In this document: positions 1 through 5,416 of the stretch, piece after piece
Numbering within the stretch: position 1 is the stretch's first letter
Layout of the letters: each line of letters begins with the position of its first letter
Assembly: GCA_029573365.1 (NCBI GenBank)
Contig: JAKQGD010000061.1
Span: 1 to 5,416 of the forward strand
Reading direction: 5' to 3'
DNA: 5,416 bases
Source of the DNA: Bacteroidota bacterium
Lineage (GTDB): Bacteria > Bacteroidota > Bacteroidia > Chitinophagales > Saprospiraceae
Position numbers and translations under genes: made by a program
Notes under the pieces: generated by a model
The model's input: only the letters and a program-made list of their open reading frames with translations
Databases searched by the model: none
Told to the model about the DNA's origin: nothing

Positions 1-1865
1 AGGTTGCCTACCAGATTTCTTACACTCTGCACGTTGCCTATCTCCTTCATCAGATATACGGATATGGAGTTTTTGGAATCCTTGAGTGCCTGCCTGAGAG
101 TCAGCTCCTGTCCTGAAAATGCATTGTCTGAATTGCCGGGACACCATGTGGACGCCAGATGAAAATTGGGGTCATTGGCTTGGATACACTGTTGCACATC
201 CCTGACCTTGAGACAGGGCGACATGGCATTTTCGATGATTGCCGTAGAGTAGATAAACGGTTTAAAAGTAGAACCTACCTGCCTGTTGGAATTTACGTGG
301 TCATACTGGAAATACTTGTGCCCGATGCCGCCTACCCATGCAAGGATGTGCCCGGATTCAGGATCGACGGCCACGGAGCCTATCTGCATGTGCTGCAGGT
401 GATATTTGATGGAATCCATAGGTGTCATTTCCACTACCTTTTCGCCTATTTCGTTGTAGGCAAAGACCCTCATTTTTGTTTTTGTATTGAAAGCAGAGTT
501 TACGGCTTTCTGCATTTTGTTCCACTGGGACTTGATTTCCTTCCAGTGTGGAGATGCCATGACGCGGATACATTTGTCCATGTCTGCATCGGATATAGAC
601 CCTGATTTTTTGAGACTTTTCAGATGACCGGGTCTGTTGTCTTCTTCAAACATGCGGAAGATATCGTTGTCCGAAAGGATAATACCATCCATATTGGCTG
701 CCAAATCGCTGAAAGCCTGCGTCATGTATTTTGCCCTTATAAGCTTGTATCGGTCCGACTCCTTCATCATCTGTATTACGATGCTCTTTCGCAGGTCAGC
801 CTTGGCTTTGTCGGCTTTGTAAGTCATAAAGTCCAGGCCTTTCCACCTTTCGAAATACCTGGCCTGCAATTGCGACATATGTTCAAACATGGACTGCTCG
901 GCGTATTTCTGTATTTTGGTGTTTATGGTGGTATAAATCTTTAGGCCGTCTGTATAGGGGTTGTACTTGGAGCCATCTGGCTTTCTATATTTTTCGTCTT
1001 CTAGCAGGTTTTTAAGCCATTTGGTAAGTTCCGCCCTGAAATATGGGGCCATGCCTTCGTAGTGCACTTCTCTTTTAAAGTTGTCGAGGTTGATTGGTTT
1101 TACCCTTTTGTTGAGGTAGTCTTCATTGGTCAGGTACCCGTTTTTGACCATTTGTTTCATGACTACAGACCTGCGGTTGTTGGCATTCTGAGGATTTATT
1201 TTAGGGTTGAAAAGTCTTGGGTTTTTTAACATGCCTATAAGCACTGCCGCTTCCTCCACAGACAGGTTTTTCTGGTCTTTGCCAAAATAGGTTTTGGCCG
1301 CAGCCCCTATGCCCACAGCGTCATACAAGAAGTCGCTCTTGTTGAGATACATGGCCAGGATTTCCTCTTTGGTATACCTTTTTTCAAATTCTATGGCTAT
1401 AACCCATTCCTTTAGCTTTTGCCAAACTCTTTTTAGAAAAGATGATGACCGCTGCGTAAAAAACAGTTTTGCCAGCTGCTGTGTGATGGTACTGGCACCA
1501 CCCTTTTTGCCCATAAAAAATATAGCTCTTGCCGTACCCCGGTAGTCTATGCCGGTGTGCCTGAAAAATCTTTCGTCTTCAGTAGCAATCAGGGCGTTGA
1601 TTATCCTGGGATTGATTTGTTTATAGTCAAGCCACTCCCGGTTGTATTTAAATATCTTGCCAAAAACCTGGTTGTCGGCGGATATAAACTGAGAAGCTAT
1701 CTCGTACCGTGGATTTTCGAGCTCTTCCGTATCAGGGAGCAAAGCCCTGGAAATATATAAAAACAGAAGTGCTGTCAATCCGATGGCTGCTGCAATCAGA
1801 TAAAGCACATACCTGAAGATTCTGCTCCCAAAAAATGACGATTCTACCGGCTTGTTTTTTGACAT
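1..1865 (-). CDS. mrcA: Class A penicillin-binding protein 1A (transglycosylase/transpeptidase), C-terminus beyond window
   Basis: Bifunctional peptidoglycan synthase: a GT51 domain polymerises lipid II into glycan strands and a penicillin-binding transpeptidase domain cross-links the peptides on the outer face of the inner membrane. The frame is open from the ATG at 1865-1863 to the window edge (621 codons plus 2 bases, no stop). Seen: a short cytoplasmic tail, one membrane anchor at about residues 17-38, then GT51 motifs TEDERFFRH (catalytic Glu96), GASTITQQLAK (123-133), a basic RVWQKLKEW stretch (146-154), GIGAAAKTYFGK (185-196) and GMLKNP (211-216). A long linker (about 320-490) leads to the transpeptidase domain with GSTFK (nucleophile Ser532, Lys535) and SKN (597-599). 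The third KTG motif and the C-terminus lie outside the window; family members are usually about 750-800 residues. All catalytic motifs in view are intact. The start is supported by the membrane anchor directly after it and by the promoter element about 27 bp upstream. The class is certain; the symbol is by analogy, since Bacteroidota often carry several class A PBPs. Confidence 0.95.
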   Translation of the reverse strand, partial: MSKNKPVESSFFGSRIFRYVLYLIAAAIGLTALLFLYISRALLPDTEELENPRYEIASQFISADNQVFGKIFKYNREWLDYKQINPRIINALIATEDERFFRHTGIDYRGTARAIFFMGKKGGASTITQQLAKLFFTQRSSSFLKRVWQKLKEWVIAIEFEKRYTKEEILAMYLNKSDFLYDAVGIGAAAKTYFGKDQKNLSVEEAAVLIGMLKNPRLFNPKINPQNANNRRSVVMKQMVKNGYLTNEDYLNKRVKPINLDNFKREVHYEGMAPYFRAELTKWLKNLLEDEKYRKPDGSKYNPYTDGLKIYTTINTKIQKYAEQSMFEHMSQLQARYFERWKGLDFMTYKADKAKADLRKSIVIQMMKESDRYKLIRAKYMTQAFSDLAANMDGIILSDNDIFRMFEEDNRPGHLKSLKKSGSISDADMDKCIRVMASPHWKEIKSQWNKMQKAVNSAFNTKTKMRVFAYNEIGEKVVEMTPMDSIKYHLQHMQIGSVAVDPESGHILAWVGGIGHKYFQYDHVNSNRQVGSTFKPFIYSTAIIENAMSPCLKVRDVQQCIQANDPNFHLASTWCPGNSDNAFSGQELTLRQALKDSKNSISVYLMKEIGNVQSVRNLVGN

Positions 1866-1891
1866 AAACTTCTGAAAATGAACCTAAGGCA

Positions 1892-1899
1892 CAAATATA
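1892..1899 (-). promoter_or_regulatory. Candidate Bacteroidota -7 promoter element (TATATTTG) for the PBP gene
   Basis: On the minus strand this reads TATATTTG, an exact match to the Bacteroidota sigma-ABfr -7 consensus TAnnTTTG. It would place transcription initiation roughly 20 nt upstream of the PBP start codon at 1865. The expected TTTG-type -33 element about 19-21 bp upstream is not evident (only CCTTC is there), so the call rests on the -7 match and its position. If correct, the PBP gene is transcribed independently of mutS2, although read-through is possible because no strong terminator separates them. Confidence 0.55.
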
Positions 1900-1931
1900 T
1901 GGAAAAATTTTGTGATTTGAAGGTTTCTCTG

Positions 1932-1950
1932 CCGCGTAGGATAAACCGGG
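1932..1950. repeat. Short tandem direct repeat (TAAACCGG, two copies at 11-bp period)
   Basis: Two identical TAAACCGG octamers (1932-1939 and 1943-1950) lie 11 bp apart start to start in the gap between mutS2 and the PBP gene. The spacing is close to one helical turn, so both copies would face the same side of the DNA. The self-complementary CCGG cores could also form a weak 4-bp stem, but there is no following U-tract, so this is not a convincing terminator for mutS2. It lies about 35-60 bp upstream of the PBP -7 element, where an activator could bind, but with only two short copies chance is possible. Confidence 0.4.
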
Positions 1951-1994
1951 ATTAAACCGGCCCTGAGCCTATCTCCTCTGACGCATCTGTGTTT

Positions 1995-4373
1995 TTAAAG
2001 CCTGACGAGGGTCACGCCTTCGCCGCCTTGTTCGGGATCCGGGTGCCATATCTCCTTGACATCCTTGTATTGCTGCAGCATTTTTCGTACTTCTTTACGC
2101 ATCACGCCTGTGCCTATGCCATGGATGATCCTGAGTTCGTGTGCATTGTTGATGAGGGCACGGTCCAGAAATGACTGCAACATGCTGAGTGCGTCACTTT
2201 TGGTATATTCCCTGATGTCGATTTTGGTTTCGTGTCTTTCTGCGGTGGCCAGGTTTGTCACCACACTCTTTTTTTTCATCTCTATGGGCTCTTTGACACC
2301 CACCAGTTCGATAATCGGTACTTTCATTTTCATAAAGCCCACCTGCAGCTCCGCCATGTTTTTATCGATGCTGATGATCTCACCGATGCTGGTTCCGTTT
2401 CTAAGCCTGGCATGCGAACCCACCTCGAGTTTGGGGCCTCCGCTGGTGATTTCCCTGGCAAATACTTCCATCTTGAGGGCTTCCAGTTCGCGGGCCTCGT
2501 CTTCCTGCTTTTTTTTAAGGGCAATGGCCGCCTGAAGGGCTTTCTCTTCGTCTTTGGACTGTTTTATCTCCTTGATCAGCTTCTGGACCTCTTTCTGATG
2601 CTGCAATGTGGATATGGCTTCCTTTTCCCGGGCTTCGAGTTTCATCTTCTTTTTCTTTATCTCGATGTCGGCACTCAGCTGCTCATAAGAGGTAATGAGA
2701 CGGTCGAGACGATCCTGCTTTTCGAGGAGTGAGGCAAGCTTGTCTTCGTATTCCTTCTTTTCGGCCATGAGGGAAATGAGCATGTCGTCTATGGCCTTTT
2801 CGTTTTTGCCTGTCCTGTGCTGTGCATATTTGATGATGCGATCATCGAGCCCTGTTTTTGCCGCGATTTCGTAAGCAAACGAACTGCCAGGCTTGCCCAC
2901 AGACATGCGGAAGGTAGGTATCAGGTGCTGCTTGTCAAACTCCATAGACCCGTTTACGATCCCCTGAGCTTTGAAAGCAAAAAACTTAAGATTGGAATAA
3001 TGGGTGGTGATGACCCCGAATGCCTTTTTGTGATTGAGATCATTGAGTATCGCCTCGGCTATAGCCCCTCCGATTCGAGGGTCGGTCCCTGAGCCAAATT
3101 CGTCGATCAGCACCAGCGTATTGCGGTCAGCTTCCCCTGTTGTGACTTTCATGTTGCGAAGATGCGAGGAATACGTGCTGAGGTCGTCTTCGAGTGACTG
3201 CTGGTCGCCTATGTCTACAAATATTTTTTCGAAAATACCAAATTTCGAATTTTCGTCTGCAGACACTAGCATCCCTGACTGTATCATCAGCTGCAGCAGG
3301 CCCACAGACTTCATCGCCACGGACTTGCCTCCGGCATTGGGCCCACTGAGCACTAGTATGCGGTTGTTGCCGTGGAGCTCCAGATCAAATGGGATGACCG
3401 GAATACCCGAAGCTTCGTTTTTGAGCAGAAGCACAGGATTGTAGGCTTCTTTAAAACCAAACACAGGCTTCTGCTGCAAATAAGGCTTGCGGGCGTTGAT
3501 GCGGTAGGCAAACCGGGCCTTTGCCCGTACAGTATCCAGTTTTATAAGTGTGTGCTGTACTACCAGCAGTGGATCGGCATATGGCCTGATAAAGCTGCAC
3601 AAGGCACGTAGTATCTTGTATATTTCGTGTCGTCTCTCGGCGTACAGGTTGTACACCTCTTGGTTGAGTGCCACGACTTTTTCGGGTTCTATATAAAAAG
3701 TTTTTCCTGTAGCCGATTCGTCGTGTATGATACCGGGCACTTTCCGTTTATGCTCAGCAGCCACAGTGAGGACCCGTCTTCCGTTGCGGATACTTTCTGC
3801 ATTTTCCACAAGAAATCCCTTGCTTTTAAAGCTTTCAAGCTCCGAATTAAATATCTTGTCCAACTCCCTCTCCTTGGACTTTATATGTTTGGATATCCTG
3901 AGCAATTCGGGCGATGCATCAGGCCGCACTTCACCCTCTTCGTCCAGCACCCTGTCTATTTCTGTAATGAGGACCTTGTCGATGAGGATGGCTGACACGA
4001 TCCTGCTAATCAGGGGATTAAACCTCGTCTTTTCCGGTTCCTGAAAATACTTTGTCAGATCGAGGCCTATGGATACCACCACGTAAATACGCCGTATGCT
4101 TTCTATGTCGAGCACATAGCCTTCCTTACGGAGCAGGGCCACGTCATCACTGATACTTTCAAAATGAGAAATAGGCAGATGCTCACCCCGTTCCAGTGAT
4201 TTTTTATATTCGTCTGTTTCATTGATGAGCTGCTCGATAACCTCAAGCGAGGACTGAATCTCCAGTTCCTCAAAATAATGCCCTGCCATCTCAGAAAGAC
4301 ATTCTTCCCGGATATATTCTATAACCCTGGTAAATTCCAGTTTTTCTTTCAGATCCTTTGGGTAAAGCAGCAT
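1995..4373 (-). CDS. mutS2: MutS2 family ATPase with C-terminal Smr domain
   Basis: MutS2 is a cytoplasmic dimeric ABC-type ATPase. It has been linked to suppression of homologous recombination through branched-DNA binding and, in Bacillus subtilis, to splitting or rescue of collided ribosomes; which role applies here is not shown. From Met1 at 4373 it is 792 aa, normal for the family. Seen: N-terminal core/lever region (about 1-300); Walker A GPNAGGKS (344-351); signature-type region with QQSLEDDLSTYSSHL (391-405); Walker B TLVLIDE with Asp424/Glu425, then FGSGTDP; TTHY switch His at about 456-459; a highly charged Lys/Glu-rich coiled coil (about 525-640); a KOW-like segment (about 648-691); and the Smr domain (about 716-792) with HGIGTG (751-756) and GGEGVTLV near the end. 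There is no N-terminal mismatch-recognition domain, which separates it from MutS. The first Smr motif is IDIRE rather than the usual LDxRG. The frame is open to an ATG at 4514, but those 47 extra codons cover the promoter region and look non-coding. AAAGGG (4379-4384) sits 5 nt before the chosen ATG. Confidence 0.96.
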   Translation of the reverse strand: MLLYPKDLKEKLEFTRVIEYIREECLSEMAGHYFEELEIQSSLEVIEQLINETDEYKKSLERGEHLPISHFESISDDVALLRKEGYVLDIESIRRIYVVVSIGLDLTKYFQEPEKTRFNPLISRIVSAILIDKVLITEIDRVLDEEGEVRPDASPELLRISKHIKSKERELDKIFNSELESFKSKGFLVENAESIRNGRRVLTVAAEHKRKVPGIIHDESATGKTFYIEPEKVVALNQEVYNLYAERRHEIYKILRALCSFIRPYADPLLVVQHTLIKLDTVRAKARFAYRINARKPYLQQKPVFGFKEAYNPVLLLKNEASGIPVIPFDLELHGNNRILVLSGPNAGGKSVAMKSVGLLQLMIQSGMLVSADENSKFGIFEKIFVDIGDQQSLEDDLSTYSSHLRNMKVTTGEADRNTLVLIDEFGSGTDPRIGGAIAEAILNDLNHKKAFGVITTHYSNLKFFAFKAQGIVNGSMEFDKQHLIPTFRMSVGKPGSSFAYEIAAKTGLDDRIIKYAQHRTGKNEKAIDDMLISLMAEKKEYEDKLASLLEKQDRLDRLITSYEQLSADIEIKKKKMKLEAREKEAISTLQHQKEVQKLIKEIKQSKDEEKALQAAIALKKKQEDEARELEALKMEVFAREITSGGPKLEVGSHARLRNGTSIGEIISIDKNMAELQVGFMKMKVPIIELVGVKEPIEMKKKSVVTNLATAERHETKIDIREYTKSDALSMLQSFLDRALINNAHELRIIHGIGTGVMRKEVRKMLQQYKDVKEIWHPDPEQGGEGVTLVRL

Positions 4374-4402
4374 AAGAGCCCTTTGGCAATGTGTATAGGG
4401 TG

Positions 4403-4410
4403 TAAAATTA
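4403..4410 (-). promoter_or_regulatory. Possible -7 promoter element (TAATTTTA) for mutS2
   Basis: On the minus strand this reads TAATTTTA, which matches TAnnTTTG except at the last base. It would put the transcription start about 24 nt before the ATG at 4373. A TTG lies 16 bp upstream (4427-4429), a little closer than the usual -33 spacing. If real, it rules out translation from the longer frame's start at 4514, because that ATG would lie upstream of the transcript. The match is imperfect in A+T-rich DNA, so it is tentative. Confidence 0.35.
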
Positions 4411-4500
4411 GAAAAAACAACGGGATCAAGGTTTTGGTTCCGTTTTTTCAGGCACACTGCACCTTGATTATATTTTGAGGCCTTCCGGCAATAAAATAAC

Positions 4501-4513
4501 TGACAAAATGTCA
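4501..4513. promoter_or_regulatory. Perfect inverted repeat TGACA-AAA-TGTCA, candidate operator
   Basis: Five-base arms TGACA and TGTCA flank AAA, giving a compact 13-bp palindrome of the size bound by a dimeric regulator. It lies 20 bp upstream of the miaB -7 element, over the place where a -33 element would be expected. It is also about 90 bp upstream of the possible mutS2 -7 element. No cognate regulator is visible in the window. A stem of 5 bp with a 3-nt loop and no U-tract is a poor terminator, so a DNA-level site is the more likely reading. Confidence 0.4.
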
Positions 4514-4533
4514 CACGGCTTGCCTAAATTTCG

Positions 4534-4541
4534 TATTTTTG
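4534..4541 (+). promoter_or_regulatory. Candidate Bacteroidota -7 promoter element (TATTTTTG) for miaB
   Basis: TATTTTTG matches the Bacteroidota -7 consensus TAnnTTTG exactly. Transcription would begin around 4547, giving a short leader of about 17-18 nt before the ATG at 4565. No TTTG-type -33 element is visible at the expected distance, where the inverted repeat at 4501-4513 lies instead. The position directly upstream of a gene and the exact match support the call. Confidence 0.55.
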
Positions 4542-4564
4542 TACCCCAAATCTGAATACCAGGC

Positions 4565-5416
4565 ATGTACAACGAAAACACCACACTTACCGGCATCAGC
4601 AAGGAGATGGACGAAACCCGTCAGGGCGAAGTTCTTTTTTTTGAAGAAAGCGGAAGTACTGCCCGTAAATTTTACATTGAGTCGTATGGTTGTGCGATGA
4701 ACTTCAGCGACTCTGAGATCGTGGCATCTATCCTGGCAGGCGAAGGTTATGGGCCCACTCGCATCATGGAGGAAGCCGACCTGATCCTTGTCAATACGTG
4801 TTCTATTCGGGAAAAAGCCGAAGAAACGGTCCGAAACAGACTCCGTGTCTTTAATCACCTGAAGACCAAAAGACCGGACCTGCTCATAGGTGTGCTGGGC
4901 TGTATGGCCGAAAGGCTCAAGGCCAAACTGCTCGAGCAGGAAAAACTGGTAGACCTCGTGGTGGGTCCGGATGCTTACAGGGACCTGCCTGCCCTTCTGG
5001 CCAAGGTCGACGAAGGTGAAAAAGGAATCAACGTCCTGCTTTCCCGCGAAGAAACCTATGCCGACATATCGCCTTTGAGGCTTGAAAGCAACGGTATCGT
5101 AGGCTTTATCTCCATCATGAGGGGCTGCGACAATATGTGTTCTTTTTGTGTGGTACCTTTCACCCGTGGCCGCGAAAGAAGCCGCGACCCGTATTCTATT
5201 GTAGCAGAAGCTACGGACCTTTACAACAGGGGATTCAGGGATGTGACTCTGCTGGGGCAGAATGTAGACAGTTATAAATGGTCAGCTCCTGATGGAAGCG
5301 AACACGTTAACTTTGCCAATTTGCTCCAAAGGGTAGCCACAATACATCCTGACCTCAGAGTGAGGTTTTCGACGTCTCATCCCAAGGATATAACCGACGA
5401 GGTGCTACATACCATG
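4565..5416 (+). CDS. miaB: MiaB, tRNA-2-methylthio-N6-dimethylallyladenosine synthase, C-terminus beyond window
   Basis: Radical-SAM methylthiotransferase with two [4Fe-4S] clusters. It converts i6A to ms2i6A at position 37 of tRNAs reading UNN codons, which stabilises codon-anticodon pairing. The frame is open from the ATG at 4565 to the window edge (284 codons); an in-frame TGA at 4553-4555 makes this the earliest possible start. Seen: an N-terminal extension of about 35 residues; the MTTase (UPF0004) domain with its three cluster cysteines Cys43 (YGCAMN), Cys79 (NTCSIR) and Cys113 (GCMAER); then the radical-SAM domain with CxxxCxxC at Cys188/Cys192/Cys195 in RGCDNMCSFC, followed by VVPFTRGRERSR, GQNVDSY (231-237) and the RFSTSHP region. 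The RGRERSR sequence and the motif set favour MiaB over its relatives RimO and MtaB. The rest of the radical-SAM domain and the TRAM domain are outside the window; full-length MiaB is usually about 440-490 aa. There is no strong ribosome binding site, as is common in Bacteroidota. Confidence 0.95.
   Translation, partial: MYNENTTLTGISKEMDETRQGEVLFFEESGSTARKFYIESYGCAMNFSDSEIVASILAGEGYGPTRIMEEADLILVNTCSIREKAEETVRNRLRVFNHLKTKRPDLLIGVLGCMAERLKAKLLEQEKLVDLVVGPDAYRDLPALLAKVDEGEKGINVLLSREETYADISPLRLESNGIVGFISIMRGCDNMCSFCVVPFTRGRERSRDPYSIVAEATDLYNRGFRDVTLLGQNVDSYKWSAPDGSEHVNFANLLQRVATIHPDLRVRFSTSHPKDITDEVLHTM

Larger units (their letters stand above)
4374..4564. other. Divergent intergenic region between mutS2 and miaB
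   Basis: This 191-bp A+T-rich region separates the oppositely transcribed mutS2 and miaB genes and must hold the 5' control signals of both. Seen in it: a TAnnTTTG element facing miaB, a weaker TAATTTTA element facing mutS2, and a perfect inverted repeat between them. The mutS2 frame happens to stay open through 4514, but its translation here (Cys- and aromatic-rich, beginning MTFCQLFYCR) does not resemble a MutS2 N-terminus. I see no tRNA or other structured RNA gene. Confidence 0.75.

Noticed and set aside
159..944. Plus-strand open frames of 148 and 106 codons over the PBP gene
   Set aside because: They lie entirely antisense to the motif-rich class A PBP frame and their translations resemble no known protein family.
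1921..1994. Rho-independent terminator after mutS2
   Set aside because: The only pairing found is between short CCGG/GGG-CCC segments with 3-4 bp stems and no U-tract, which is too weak to call.
2056..4044. Multiple plus-strand open frames antisense to mutS2 (up to 166 codons)
   Set aside because: They are shadows of the mutS2 frame. The Ser/Leu- and Phe-rich translations mirror Lys/Glu-rich and other codons on the opposite strand.
4511..4858. Minus-strand 115-codon frame antisense to the start of miaB
   Set aside because: It overlaps the clear MiaB frame, including two of its cluster cysteines, and shows no recognisable domain.
1..5416. A novel system such as a defence island, mobile element, CRISPR array or biosynthetic cluster
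   Set aside because: All substantial coding sequence is explained by three well-known housekeeping families. No transposase, integrase, terminal repeats, array or structured RNA was seen.

Overview
The window looks like ordinary chromosomal housekeeping DNA from a member of the Bacteroidota. The protein sequences resemble Bacteroidota versions of these families. Near-perfect TAnnTTTG -7 promoter elements sit just upstream of two of the three genes, and clear Shine-Dalgarno sequences are mostly absent. Genus or family cannot be fixed from this window alone.

Layout: (1) Bases 1-1865, minus strand: the N-terminal 621 residues of a bifunctional class A penicillin-binding protein (PBP1A type). 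Its C-terminus runs off the left edge, so the reading frame has no stop in the window. (2) Bases 1866-1994: a 129-bp gap with a good TAnnTTTG promoter element for the PBP gene and a short tandem repeat. (3) Bases 1995-4373, minus strand: complete mutS2 (792 aa) with ATPase, coiled coil, KOW-like and Smr regions. The open frame extends 47 codons further upstream, but that extension is probably not translated. (4) Bases 4374-4564: a 191-bp divergent intergenic region with candidate promoters in both directions and a perfect TGACA-AAA-TGTCA inverted repeat. (5) Bases 4565-5416, plus strand: the first 284 residues of miaB, a tRNA methylthiotransferase, cut by the right edge.

The three genes serve different processes: cell-wall synthesis, DNA recombination control or rescue of collided ribosomes, and tRNA modification. 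MutS2 and MiaB both touch translation, but nothing in the sequence shows that they act together. mutS2 and the PBP gene run in the same direction, yet the PBP gene appears to have its own promoter. I see no mobile element, CRISPR array, RNA gene, phage gene or defence system, and no evidence of a novel multi-gene system. The points worth a second look are small: the palindrome in the divergent promoter region, a degenerate first Smr motif in MutS2, and the mutS2 start site.
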